Origin: Dyella telluris
GTDB lineage: Bacteria; Pseudomonadota; Gammaproteobacteria; Xanthomonadales; Rhodanobacteraceae
Length of the DNA: 64,000 nucleotides
Reading direction: 5' to 3'
Assembly (NCBI RefSeq): GCF_014297575.1
Contig: NZ_CP060412.1
Coordinates: forward strand, 4,092,001 to 4,156,000
A model generated the notes under the pieces. The model was not told the DNA's origin, did not search any database, and saw nothing but the letters and a program-made list of their open reading frames with translations. Positions 13,591-22,190 of the stretch are shown here, piece after piece. Each line of letters starts with the position of its first letter. The first letter of the stretch is position 1. The position numbers and the translations under genes are program-made.

Positions 13591-14271
13591 ATGACCTCGT
13601 CCTCGTCCGTCCCCGTACTTACCATCGACGGACCTTCCGGGTCGGGCAAGGGCACCATCAGTCGCAAGGTGGCTGAGAAACTGGGTTGGCGGCTGCTGGA
13701 TTCCGGCGCCCTGTACCGGGCGGTGGGCTATGCGGCAGGCATGGAGGGGTTGGACCTCTCCGATGTGGATGCCATGACCCGCTGTGCCCAGACCACCAAG
13801 ATCCGCTTCCGTGCCACCACGGATGGCAGCGACACCCGGGTGGTGGTGAACGGGCACGACGCCACCGACGAACTGCGTACCGAAACGGCCGGCGCGGCGG
13901 CCTCGGCCATTGCCTCGATTCCTTCGGTGCGTCAGGCACTTGTGGATATGCAGCTGGCCTTCCGCAAGGCCCCGGGCCTGGTGGCGGACGGCCGGGACAT
14001 GGGCACGGTGATCTTCCCGGATGCCCCGTTCAAGGTATTCCTTACGGCCAGCGCCGCCGAAAGGGCGAAAAGGCGCTATAAGCAGTTGAAGGAAAAGGGT
14101 CTGAGCGTTACACTTGCTACCCTTCAGCACGAGATCGAAGCGCGTGACGCCCGTGATGCCTCACGGACAGTCGCGCCGCTCAAGCCGGCCGCGGATGCGG
14201 TTTTCATCGATACCACCGGCATGGGCATCGACGATGTCGTCGCGAAAGTATTGGCTGTCGTGCAGTCCTGA
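13591..14271 (+). CDS. cmk: Cytidylate kinase
   Basis: Phosphorylates CMP and dCMP with ATP. The 226-residue protein has the P-loop [10 protein letters not shown] near residues 12-21, the CMP-binding segment [15 protein letters not shown], and the lid [11 protein letters not shown]. Start ATG 13591 follows AGGAG with good spacing; a longer reading from 13558 has no ribosome binding site. The position directly upstream of rpsA is the conserved cmk-rpsA arrangement of gammaproteobacteria. Confidence 0.96.
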   Translation: MTSSSSVPVLTIDGPSGSGKGTISRKVAEKLGWRLLDSGALYRAVGYAAGMEGLDLSDVDAMTRCAQTTKIRFRATTDGSDTRVVVNGHDATDELRTETAGAAASAIASIPSVRQALVDMQLAFRKAPGLVADGRDMGTVIFPDAPFKVFLTASAAERAKRRYKQLKEKGLSVTLATLQHEIEARDARDASRTVAPLKPAADAVFIDTTGMGIDDVVAKVLAVVQS

Positions 14272-14435
14272 CGGGCTGCTGATGGCTATGGCGCCTCCGC
14301 CCTGGCGGGGGATATTGGTCAACGGTGCCAAGGGAGCGATCCCGCGACACCCATAGCCGGTGGGCCGACCGTCCGTGCGCCATTCATACAGGTGCGCACA
14401 AGGACCTAAGGCCTTTTCTTATTTCTGGAATCAAC

Positions 14436-16109
14436 ATGACTGAAAGTTTTGCCGAACTGTTTGAACAGAGCCAACAGGCCATCTCCAAGCTGAAGCCGGG
14501 CGCGATCGTCACGGGTATCGTTGTGGAAATCCGCAACGACGTCGTCGTGATCAACGCTGGCCTGAAGAGCGAAGGCATCGTCCCGATCGAGCAGTTCAAG
14601 GACGAGAGCGGAGAGCTGGAAGTGCAGGTGGGCGACGAGGTGAAGGTTGCCCTCGACGCGCTGGAAGACGGTTTCGGCGAGACCAAGCTCTCCCGTGAGA
14701 AGGCCAAGCGTTCCATGGTTTGGGACGACCTCGAGCAGGCCTTCGACAAGGAAGAGACCATCACCGGCAAGATCTCCGGCAAGGTCAAGGGCGGTTTCAC
14801 CGTCGACATCAAGGACGTCCGCGCATTCCTGCCGGGCTCGCTGGTCGACGTCCGTCCGGTCCGCGATCCGGTCTACCTGGAAGGCAAGGACCTCGAGTTC
14901 AAGATCATCAAGCTCGACCGCAAGCGCAACAACGTTGTGGTCAGCCGCCGCGCCGTCGTCGAGACCGAGTTCTCCGAGGAGCGCGAGAAGCTGCTTGAGC
15001 GCCTGACCGAAGGCGCAGTGGTCAAGGGTACGGTCAAGAACCTCACCGACTACGGCGCATTCGTGGACCTGGGCGGCATCGACGGCCTGCTGCACATCAC
15101 CGACATGGCGTGGAAGCGCGTGCGTCATCCGTCCGAAGTCGTCAACGTTGGCGACGAGCTGGACGTCCGCGTGCTGAAGTACGACCGCGAGCGCAACCGC
15201 GTGTCGCTGGGCCTGAAGCAGCTGGGCGACGACCCGTGGGTCGCCATCGCCCGCCGCTACCCGGTCGGCAGCCGCCTGTTCGGCAAGGTCTCCAACGTCA
15301 CCGATTACGGCTGCTTCGTCGAGATCGAGCCGGGCGTGGAAGGCCTGGTCCACGTGTCCGAAATGGACTGGACCAACAAGAACGTCAACCCGGCCAAGGT
15401 GGTGCAGGTCGGTGACGAGACCGAAGTGATGGTGCTGGACGTGGATGAAGAGCGTCGCCGCATCTCGCTGGGTATCAAGCAGACCCGCTCGAACCCGTGG
15501 GAAGCTTTCGCCGCCATGCACAAGAAGGGCGACAAGGTGTCCGGTCAGATCAAGTCGATCACCGACTTCGGCATCTTCATCGGCCTGGACGGCGGCATCG
15601 ACGGTCTGGTCCACCTGTCCGACATCTCGTGGCAGGCCTCGGGTGAAGACCTCGTGCGCAACTTCAAGAAGGGCGACGAGATCGAAGCCGTGGTGCTGGC
15701 CGTGGATCCGGAGCGCGAGCGCATCTCCCTCGGCATCAAGCAGATGGAGCAGGATCCGTTCGGTCAGTTCATGGCCACCAACCCGCGCGGCACCATCGTC
15801 AATGGCACCGTGAAGGAAGTGGACGCCAAGGGCGCCGTGATCGACCTGGGCGAGGGCGTCGAGGGTTACCTCCGCGCCAACGACATCGCCAAGGAGCGCA
15901 TCGAAGACGCTACGCAGCACCTGAAGGTGGGCGACAAGGTCGAAGCCAAGTTCACCGGCATGGACCGTAAGGGCCGCCAGCTGCAGCTGTCGATCCGCGC
16001 CAAGGACGAAGAAGAACTTAGCGATGCCATGGCTGAGTACTCGTCCGCTTCCGGCGGTACGACGAAGCTCGGTGCGCTGCTCAAAGAGCAGCTCAACAAG
16101 GCTGACTAA
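14436..16109 (+). CDS. rpsA: 30S ribosomal protein S1
   Basis: RNA-binding ribosomal protein needed to recruit most mRNAs. The 557-residue length and six S1 (OB-fold) repeats match enterobacterial S1; the repeats recur as [85 protein letters not shown] and [19 protein letters not shown]. Start ATG 14436 gives the usual [12 protein letters not shown]. The 164-bp leader after cmk is GC-rich and could be structured; S1 represses its own translation in E. coli. A GC-rich hairpin follows the stop. Confidence 0.98.
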   Translation: MTESFAELFEQSQQAISKLKPGAIVTGIVVEIRNDVVVINAGLKSEGIVPIEQFKDESGELEVQVGDEVKVALDALEDGFGETKLSREKAKRSMVWDDLEQAFDKEETITGKISGKVKGGFTVDIKDVRAFLPGSLVDVRPVRDPVYLEGKDLEFKIIKLDRKRNNVVVSRRAVVETEFSEEREKLLERLTEGAVVKGTVKNLTDYGAFVDLGGIDGLLHITDMAWKRVRHPSEVVNVGDELDVRVLKYDRERNRVSLGLKQLGDDPWVAIARRYPVGSRLFGKVSNVTDYGCFVEIEPGVEGLVHVSEMDWTNKNVNPAKVVQVGDETEVMVLDVDEERRRISLGIKQTRSNPWEAFAAMHKKGDKVSGQIKSITDFGIFIGLDGGIDGLVHLSDISWQASGEDLVRNFKKGDEIEAVVLAVDPERERISLGIKQMEQDPFGQFMATNPRGTIVNGTVKEVDAKGAVIDLGEGVEGYLRANDIAKERIEDATQHLKVGDKVEAKFTGMDRKGRQLQLSIRAKDEEELSDAMAEYSSASGGTTKLGALLKEQLNKAD

Positions 16110-16126
16110 GCAGTAGTAGCAGGAAT

Positions 16127-16151
16127 GCGGGGCGGCGCTCAGCCGCCCCGC
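16127..16151 (+). terminator. GC-rich hairpin between rpsA and ihfB
   Basis: Perfect 10-bp stem GCGGGGCGGC/GCCGCCCCGC with a 5-base loop. Only a short T run follows, so it may attenuate rather than fully terminate before ihfB. Confidence 0.55.
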
Positions 16152-16179
16152 GGTTTCACGTCACGGACATTGGGGACCC

Positions 16180-16467
16180 ATGACCAAATCCGAATTGATT
16201 GAGGCGCTGGCACGGCGTCAGACCCATCTCGCGTTCGCGGACGTGGAGTTGGCGGTCAAAAGCGTGATCGAACAGATGAGCCATGCTCTTTCCAATGGCG
16301 AGCGCATCGAGGTCCGCGGCTTCGGCAGCTTTGCGCTGCATTATCGTCCGCCGCGCATGGGACGTAATCCCAAGACGGGTGACGCAGTGGCTTTGCCGGG
16401 CAAGCATGTCCCGCACTTCAAGCCGGGCAAGGAACTGCGCGAACGCGTCAACTTGAATCTGGACTGA
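16180..16467 (+). CDS. ihfB: Integration host factor subunit beta
   Basis: DNA-bending nucleoid protein that pairs with IhfA and is used in recombination, replication and transcription. The 95-residue protein starts [17 protein letters not shown] and holds the HU/IHF arm signature [24 protein letters not shown], with the intercalating Pro within the beta arm. The order rpsA-ihfB is conserved in gammaproteobacteria. A strong terminator follows at 16503. Confidence 0.97.
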   Translation: MTKSELIEALARRQTHLAFADVELAVKSVIEQMSHALSNGERIEVRGFGSFALHYRPPRMGRNPKTGDAVALPGKHVPHFKPGKELRERVNLNLD

Positions 16468-16502
16468 TCCCCGCTCACGCGGATTCACGACAGCATGTTT
16501 CT

Positions 16503-16544
16503 GGAAGGCAGGCGACGACAAGTCGGTCCTGCCTTCTTTTTTTT
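16503..16544 (+). terminator. Terminator of ihfB
   Basis: Stem GAAGGCAGG/CCTGCCTTC enclosing a short inner GAC/GTC pair, followed by eight T residues. Confidence 0.93.
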
Positions 16545-16663
16545 CCGTACCGGCAAGTTTTTGCGCTGGCCGGCCTGGGCGAAAAACGGATTGCCCACCG
16601 GTTTATGAAGCACGCTCGAGTCCCCGCCTGTGACGGGTCCGGGCAATCGGGTAAAGTCGCGCC

Positions 16664-16936
16664 ATGCGCCTGATCGTCACGCTGATTCTCCTGCTCTTTG
16701 TCGCCGCCGGTATCGTGCTCGGCGCGCTGAATGCCGACCTGGTCGGTTACGACCTGGGCTTCGCCCACTTCTCGCTGCCCAAGGGGGCGGCCCTGCTGGT
16801 GGCCCTGGTCATCGGCTGGCTGCTGGGCGGCCTTACAGCGTGGCTGGGCGTCAGTACCAGGCAACAACGCTTGCGCCGCAAGGCTGCCGCCGGGAAGGCG
16901 GGCGGCAAGGCCAATACCTCTCCGGCTGGTGCATGA
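16664..16936 (+). CDS. lapA: Lipopolysaccharide assembly protein LapA-like (DUF1049)
   Basis: Small inner-membrane protein of 90 residues with two hydrophobic helices (LIVTLILLLFVAAGIVLGALNAD and AALLVALVIGWLLGGLTAWLG) and a basic C-terminal tail, which is the DUF1049 layout. LapA works with LapB in setting lipopolysaccharide synthesis and LpxC turnover in E. coli. Its stop overlaps the lapB start as ATGA. Confidence 0.88.
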   Translation: MRLIVTLILLLFVAAGIVLGALNADLVGYDLGFAHFSLPKGAALLVALVIGWLLGGLTAWLGVSTRQQRLRRKAAAGKAGGKANTSPAGA

Positions 16937-18108
16937 GCGCGCTTCTTTACGTACTCATCCTGTTGGTACCTGCAGCATTTGCCAGTGGCTGGTGGACCGC
17001 CCGCCGGGCAGGCGTTCGGCGTTCCGGTGCCCAGGTCAGTGAGCTCTCCTCGGATTACTTCCGCGGCCTGAACTACCTGCTCAACGAAGAGCAGGACAAG
17101 GCCATCGAGGTGTTCCTCAAGCTGGCCGAATACAACCGCGACACGGTCGAAACGCATCTGGCGCTGGGCAACCTGTTCCGCCGGCGCGGTGAAGTGGATC
17201 GCGCCATTCGCCTGCACCAGCATCTGGTATCGCGGCCGGGCCTGTCCGATGCCATGAAGACGGTTGCCTTGCTCGAGCTGGGCGAGGATTACATGCGTGC
17301 CGGCCTGCTTGATCGTGCCGAAACGCTGTTCTCTGATCTGGTGGCGATGGATGCGCACGCCCCGTCGGCGCTGCGTCATCTGATTGCGATCTACCAGCAT
17401 GAGCGCGACTGGCACAAGGCGATCGAACATGCGCGCCGCCTTGAGGCGATGACGGGCGAGGATGAAGCCGGCATGATCGCGCAGTTCTATTGCGAGCTGG
17501 CCGAACAGTCACGTCAGCATGGTGCTCGTCAGGATGCCCGCGAGTACCTGCGCCAGGCCTTTGCGTGTCAGGCCGATTGCGTGCGCGCGTTCATGCTGAC
17601 CGGACGCCTGTACGCGGAAGAGGGGCAGCACGCGGAAGCGGCCAAGGCCTACGAGCATGCCGTCGAGGCGGATATCGCCTTCGTTCCGGAGATTCTGCCA
17701 CCCTTGCTCAACAGTTACGCGCGTTCGCAGCAGATGGAGCATGCCGAACATTTTCTCCGCGACATTCTTGAGCGCTATCACGGCATTTCGCCCGTGCTCG
17801 CCTTGACGCGCCTGTATCAGCAGCGTGACGGCGAGCGTACGGCGATTGAGTTCCTCACCTCGCAACTGCGCCAGCGTCCTTCGGTTCGCGGGTTGATGGC
17901 GCTGATCGACGCCACCATGGACAAGATGGAAGGCGAGGCGCGGGAGAACTTCCTGATCCTGCGCGATCTCACCAAGAAGCTGCTGGAAGGGCAGGCCATG
18001 TACCGCTGCAGCCGCTGCGGTTTCGGCGCCAAGGCGCATCACTGGCAGTGCCCCAGCTGCAAGAGCTGGAGCACCATTCGGCCGATCCATGGCGTGGCCA
18101 ACGAATGA
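16933..18108 (+). CDS. lapB: Lipopolysaccharide assembly protein LapB (YciM)
   Basis: Inner-membrane-anchored TPR protein that in E. coli brings LpxC to FtsH for degradation. The 391-residue product has an N-terminal membrane helix (MSALLYVLILLVPAAFASGWW), a run of TPR repeats from about residue 45 to 330, and a C-terminal rubredoxin-like metal site with two CxxC pairs (YRCSRCGFGAKAHHWQCPSCKSW). Length matches E. coli LapB (389). The start is the ATGA overlap with lapA. Confidence 0.95.
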   Translation: MSALLYVLILLVPAAFASGWWTARRAGVRRSGAQVSELSSDYFRGLNYLLNEEQDKAIEVFLKLAEYNRDTVETHLALGNLFRRRGEVDRAIRLHQHLVSRPGLSDAMKTVALLELGEDYMRAGLLDRAETLFSDLVAMDAHAPSALRHLIAIYQHERDWHKAIEHARRLEAMTGEDEAGMIAQFYCELAEQSRQHGARQDAREYLRQAFACQADCVRAFMLTGRLYAEEGQHAEAAKAYEHAVEADIAFVPEILPPLLNSYARSQQMEHAEHFLRDILERYHGISPVLALTRLYQQRDGERTAIEFLTSQLRQRPSVRGLMALIDATMDKMEGEARENFLILRDLTKKLLEGQAMYRCSRCGFGAKAHHWQCPSCKSWSTIRPIHGVANE

Positions 18109-18115
18109 GGCACGG

Positions 18116-19147
18116 ATGAACTTTGCTTCGCTGGCGACAGGGATGGTGCTGGCCGCGTTGGTGATTTCCTGGGTGGTTGTCCGCGCCGCCATCGCCTACG
18201 CCCATCGGCGCGGCATGCTGGACCAGCCGGGCCAGCGCCGATCCCACACCATTCCCACGCCGCGTGGCGGCGGCATCGGCATTGTCGTTGCCGTGCTGCT
18301 GACCATGCCCGCCAGCCTGGCGGTGTTGCCCGAGGCTTGGCCCGCCGTGGTGGTCGTGGCCGTGGCGGTTGGAACGGTGTTGGTCGCTGCCGTGGGCTGG
18401 TGGGACGACCACTCCTCGCTGCCGGTGCTGCCCCGGTTTGGCATCCAGATGCTGTCGGTCGGCCTCATCGCCATCGCGCTGGCTGCCACCGGCATGGCCT
18501 GGTGGTGGGTGCCGGTGCTCGTGCTTGCCGGCGGCTGGAGCATCAACCTGCATAACTTCATGGATGGCATCGACGGCCTCCTGGCCCAGCAGGTGATCTT
18601 CGTGGGCGTGGGTCTGGCGCTGCTGGCGCAGTCGGCGGCCCAGCTGGCCCTGACCGTTGCTTCCGCGTGCCTGGCGGCCGCGGCGCTGGGCTTCTGGTAT
18701 TTCAACCGGCCACGGGCACGCATTTTCATGGGGGACGTGGGCAGCGGCACCATGGGGCTGCTGATCTTTGCCCTCACCGCGCTGCTCTGGCAGGTGGACT
18801 GGCACCTGCTGTGGCCGGCCCTGATTCTCAGTTCATCTTTTGTAGCGGACGCTACCCTTACCCTGTTCCACCGTATGGTCGGTGGCCGCCGCTGGTACAC
18901 TGCCCATCGCGAACATCTGTATCAATGGATGGTTCGCAGTGGTTTCACGCATGCCACGGGAGGGGCGTGCTATCTGGTCTGGAACATGCTGGTTGCGGCG
19001 CCGCTCGCCGTCCTTGCATGGGCCCGGCCGACGTGGTCCGTGCCGGTGTTTTTCGGCACGTACCTGATAGCGACCGCCGTTTGGATTGTCATGAAGCGCC
19101 AGTGTCTGCGGCGCGTATTGAGCAAGGGTCGACATGCCGCTACGTAA
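18116..19147 (+). CDS. Polyprenyl-phosphate sugar-1-phosphate transferase (WecA/WbpL family)
   Basis: Multi-spanning inner-membrane enzyme of 343 residues that transfers a sugar-1-phosphate (GlcNAc or a derivative) to undecaprenyl phosphate and so starts O-antigen synthesis. Family motifs are present in order: GGGIGI near residue 50, the acidic WWDD, the NFMDGIDGL active-site loop, the ARIFMGDVGSG motif and the HREHLYQ histidine motif. The ATG at 18116 lies 7 bp after lapB. It overlaps the next gene by 14 bp. The adjoining WbpM-type dehydratase makes the WbpL-like assignment the better guess over WecA. Confidence 0.88.
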   Translation: MNFASLATGMVLAALVISWVVVRAAIAYAHRRGMLDQPGQRRSHTIPTPRGGGIGIVVAVLLTMPASLAVLPEAWPAVVVVAVAVGTVLVAAVGWWDDHSSLPVLPRFGIQMLSVGLIAIALAATGMAWWWVPVLVLAGGWSINLHNFMDGIDGLLAQQVIFVGVGLALLAQSAAQLALTVASACLAAAALGFWYFNRPRARIFMGDVGSGTMGLLIFALTALLWQVDWHLLWPALILSSSFVADATLTLFHRMVGGRRWYTAHREHLYQWMVRSGFTHATGGACYLVWNMLVAAPLAVLAWARPTWSVPVFFGTYLIATAVWIVMKRQCLRRVLSKGRHAAT

Positions 19148-21029
19148 ATGGGTCGGTGTCATTCATCCGCGAACGGCCGTGGTACTCCACGACCTGCTGA
19201 TGGCTGCGCTGGCATGGTGGATCGCCAAGGCCCTGCGTTACGCGATGATCGATAACGCAGCGATCAGCTTCCACGCGCTCGAATTTCCCCTCGTCCTGCT
19301 GGTGCAGGGCGCCGTACTGAGCTGGACCGGCCTTTACAAAGGCGTGTGGCGTTTCGCCAGCCTTCCGGACCTGTGGAACATCCTGCGGGCCGCGATCATC
19401 GGCGCCCTGGCCATTGCGCTGGTGCTGATCCTCTACAACCGTCTGGCGGACGTACCCCGTTCGGTCTTGCTGCTGTATCCCGTGGTGCTGTCGGTACTGC
19501 TGGGTATGCCTCGTCTTGCTTATCGGTTCTGGAAAGACAGCCGCGTCGACCTGTTTCAGGCCAAGCCCGCCCAGCGTGTGCTTATCGTGGGTGCCGACCG
19601 TGCCGGTGAGGCGCTGTCGCGCGACCTGCATCGCGACCATGGTTTCACCGTGGTCGGGTTCGTCGACGACAAGGAAAGCCTGCGCGGTGCCAGCATCAAC
19701 GGCAAGCCGGTGCTGGGGCGTATCGACCAGATTCCCGAGCTGGCCCGTGAAGTGGCCGTGCAGATGCTGCTCATTGCCATGCCTGGCGCCTCCACCCAGG
19801 AGATGCGCCGCGTGGTGGAGCTGTGCGACCAGAGCGGATTGCCGTATCGCACCGTTCCGAAGCTAGAGGACGTGGTCTCCGGGCGCGCGCACTTCAACGA
19901 GATCAAGGAAGTCGCCATTGAGGATCTGCTTGGCCGCGATACGGTAGAGCTGGACTGGACGGCCATCCGCGTCACCCTGACCGGGCGTCGCGTGCTGGTC
20001 ACGGGCGGTGGTGGCTCGATCGGTTCGGAGCTGTGCCGTCAGGTGGCTCGCCTTGGCGCGCAGTCGCTGTGCGTAGTCGACAACACTGAATTCAATCTCT
20101 ACCGGATCTCGCAGGAACTGCGTGCCGAGTATCCGGAACTGATCTTCGAGGGCGTGCTGGCCGATTGCGGTGATGCGGCAGCCATGCGCAAGCTGTTCAA
20201 CGAGTACAAGCCGCAGGTGGTGTTCCATGCCGCCGCATACAAGCACGTGCCCATGCTGCAGGCCCAGTTGCGCGCGGCCTTCCGCAACAACGTGCTGGCC
20301 ACACGCAACGTGGCCGACCTGGCGGATCGTCATCAGGTCGAATGTTTCGTGCTGATTTCCACTGACAAGGCGGTCAACCCCACCAGTGTCATGGGCGCGT
20401 GCAAGCGCATGGCGGAAATCTGGTGCCAGAACCTCAACGAGCATTCGAATACGCATTTCATTACGGTGCGCTTCGGCAACGTGCTCGATTCCGCGGGTTC
20501 GGTGGTGCCGTTGTTCCGCGAGCAGATCCGCAATGGTGGACCGGTCACCATCACGCATCCCGAGATCTCCCGCTACTTCATGACCATTCCTGAAGCCTGC
20601 CAGCTGATTTTGCAGGCGGCCAGCATCGGCAAGGGTGGTGAGATCTTTGCGCTGGACATGGGCGAGCCGATCAAGATCCGCGATCTCGCCGAGCAGATGA
20701 TCCGCCTGGCTGGCCGCAAGCCTGGCACTGAGATTCCCATCGTCTATACGGGGCTGCGCTCGGGCGAGAAACTGTTTGAAGAGCTGTTCCATCCGCTTGA
20801 GAACTACATCGAGACGACGCACGCGAAGATCTTCCTCGCGCAGTACCGTCCGGTGAAATGGGATCTGCTCAATACGCAGATGGCGAGGGCGGCCGATGCC
20901 GTCGTCGCCTATGACGAGGAAACGCTGCGCCAGTGCGTGTCCAACCTGCTGCCGTCGTTCCGCTGGAGCGAACCGGTGCATACGGACAACGTGGTGGCGC
21001 TACGTCGCAATGAATCAGGAGAGAAGTAA
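19134..21029 (+). CDS. UDP-sugar 4,6-dehydratase, WbpM/CapD type
   Basis: Membrane-anchored nucleotide-sugar dehydratase (631 residues) that typically converts UDP-GlcNAc toward UDP-QuiNAc for O-antigen. The N-terminal third has about four membrane helices and a first Rossmann-like domain (RVLIVGADRAGEALSRDL). The catalytic SDR domain starts near residue 285 with VTGGGGSIGSELCRQ. The catalytic motif is MxxxK (in VMGACKRMAE) in place of the usual YxxxK, which is characteristic of WbpM/FlaA1-like enzymes; LISTDKAVNP precedes it. It overlaps the transferase gene by 14 bp and is followed without a gap by galU. Confidence 0.92.
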   Translation: MPLRKWVGVIHPRTAVVLHDLLMAALAWWIAKALRYAMIDNAAISFHALEFPLVLLVQGAVLSWTGLYKGVWRFASLPDLWNILRAAIIGALAIALVLILYNRLADVPRSVLLLYPVVLSVLLGMPRLAYRFWKDSRVDLFQAKPAQRVLIVGADRAGEALSRDLHRDHGFTVVGFVDDKESLRGASINGKPVLGRIDQIPELAREVAVQMLLIAMPGASTQEMRRVVELCDQSGLPYRTVPKLEDVVSGRAHFNEIKEVAIEDLLGRDTVELDWTAIRVTLTGRRVLVTGGGGSIGSELCRQVARLGAQSLCVVDNTEFNLYRISQELRAEYPELIFEGVLADCGDAAAMRKLFNEYKPQVVFHAAAYKHVPMLQAQLRAAFRNNVLATRNVADLADRHQVECFVLISTDKAVNPTSVMGACKRMAEIWCQNLNEHSNTHFITVRFGNVLDSAGSVVPLFREQIRNGGPVTITHPEISRYFMTIPEACQLILQAASIGKGGEIFALDMGEPIKIRDLAEQMIRLAGRKPGTEIPIVYTGLRSGEKLFEELFHPLENYIETTHAKIFLAQYRPVKWDLLNTQMARAADAVVAYDEETLRQCVSNLLPSFRWSEPVHTDNVVALRRNESGEK

Positions 21030-21902
21030 GTGAGCAAACCCTTGCGTAAGGTGGTGTTCCCCGTGGCCGGTCTTGGCACGCGTTTCCTTCCCGCGACCAA
21101 GGTGGTGGCCAAGGAAATGCTGCCGGTGCTGGATCGCCCGTTGATCCAGTACGCCGTTGACGAAGCCGTCGACGCCGGCGCGGATACGCTCATCTTCGTC
21201 ACCAATCGATACAAGCACGCCATTGCCGACTATTTCGACAAGGCGTATGAGCTCGAGGCCAAGCTGCAGGAAAAGGGCAAGGACGAACTGCTCGCGCTGG
21301 TGCAGGGCACACTGCCCAAGCACGTGCGCGCGATCTTCGTGACGCAGCCCGAGGCACTGGGCCTGGGGCATGCTGTGCTTTGTGCCAAGCCTGTCGTTGG
21401 CGACGAGCCGTTCGGCGTGGTACTTCCGGACGATCTCATCTGGAACAAGGGCAAGGGCGCGCTGGGCCAGATGGCCGAACTCGCGCAGTCGCAGGGCGCT
21501 GGTGTCATCGCCGTGGAAGAAGTGCCGCACAGCGACACCGACAAGTACGGCATTGTCGACGCCACCCCGGTGGACGAGCGCAGTGCGCAGATCCGCCACA
21601 TGGTGGAAAAGCCCAAGCCGGCTGACGCGCCGTCGAACCTGGCCGTGGTGGGTCGCTACGTGCTGCCCGGCCGCATTTTCCAGTTGCTCGAGCAAACCAC
21701 GCCGGGTGCCGGTGGCGAGATCCAGCTGACCGACGCCATCGACGCGCTGCTGAAGGAGCAGGGCAAGGTCCTTGCCTACCGTTTCGAAGGCACTCGTTTC
21801 GATTGCGGCAACAAGGCCGGGCTGGTGCGCGCCACCATGCACATGGCCTTGCAGGACCCCAAGCTCGCGCCCGTCGTGCGCGAGATCATGGCGACGCTCT
21901 AA
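21030..21902 (+). CDS. galU: UTP-glucose-1-phosphate uridylyltransferase
   Basis: Makes UDP-glucose from UTP and glucose-1-phosphate for surface polysaccharides. The 290-residue protein shows the nucleotidyltransferase signature VFPVAGLGTRFLPATKVVAKEMLPV at the N-terminus and VLPDDLI and VEKPKPADAPSNLAVVGRYVL further on. The start is GTG 21030, directly after the stop of the dehydratase gene, with AGGAGAG upstream. It is the last gene of a polysaccharide-precursor run from 18116. Confidence 0.96.
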   Translation: MSKPLRKVVFPVAGLGTRFLPATKVVAKEMLPVLDRPLIQYAVDEAVDAGADTLIFVTNRYKHAIADYFDKAYELEAKLQEKGKDELLALVQGTLPKHVRAIFVTQPEALGLGHAVLCAKPVVGDEPFGVVLPDDLIWNKGKGALGQMAELAQSQGAGVIAVEEVPHSDTDKYGIVDATPVDERSAQIRHMVEKPKPADAPSNLAVVGRYVLPGRIFQLLEQTTPGAGGEIQLTDAIDALLKEQGKVLAYRFEGTRFDCGNKAGLVRATMHMALQDPKLAPVVREIMATL

Positions 21903-21913
21903 GCGATCTGCCT

Positions 21914-21937
21914 GCGCCGCCCCGTCAGGGGCGGCGC
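21914..21937 (+). terminator. GC-rich hairpin after galU
   Basis: Perfect 10-bp stem GCGCCGCCCC/GGGGCGGCGC with a GTCA loop, 12 bases after the stop. There is no T run, so intrinsic termination is uncertain. The rest of the 21938-22190 spacer holds small dyads but no recognised RNA. Confidence 0.5.
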
Positions 21938-22190
21938 ATTCCCGGCGATTTCCCCCGGCGGCTACGCCGCCTTGTCAGGCTTGTCCTGTTCTCGCCGGAT
22001 GCCCATGCGGCGCTGACGCCGGCATGTCAGAATCCTTCCTGCATATCGCCATGTTTGGCGAGCAAGCTGTCACCAGGGTAAGCCCGTGTCGTCAGGTCCG
22101 CTTCGCAAGAGGCGGGCGTTTTGGCGCATCCGGTATCACCCCGGGGCCGGCTTGGCGCCGTGTTCATTGGATGAAAACCGGGAAGGCATC

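Noticed and set aside
14406..15920. Long minus-strand frame opposite rpsA
   Set aside because: Antisense shadow of the S1 repeats; His/Val/Asp-rich translation with no family.
21938..22190. Small RNA or riboswitch ahead of the macroglobulin gene
   Set aside because: Several short dyads are present, but none matches a family I know and promoter and terminator are unclear.
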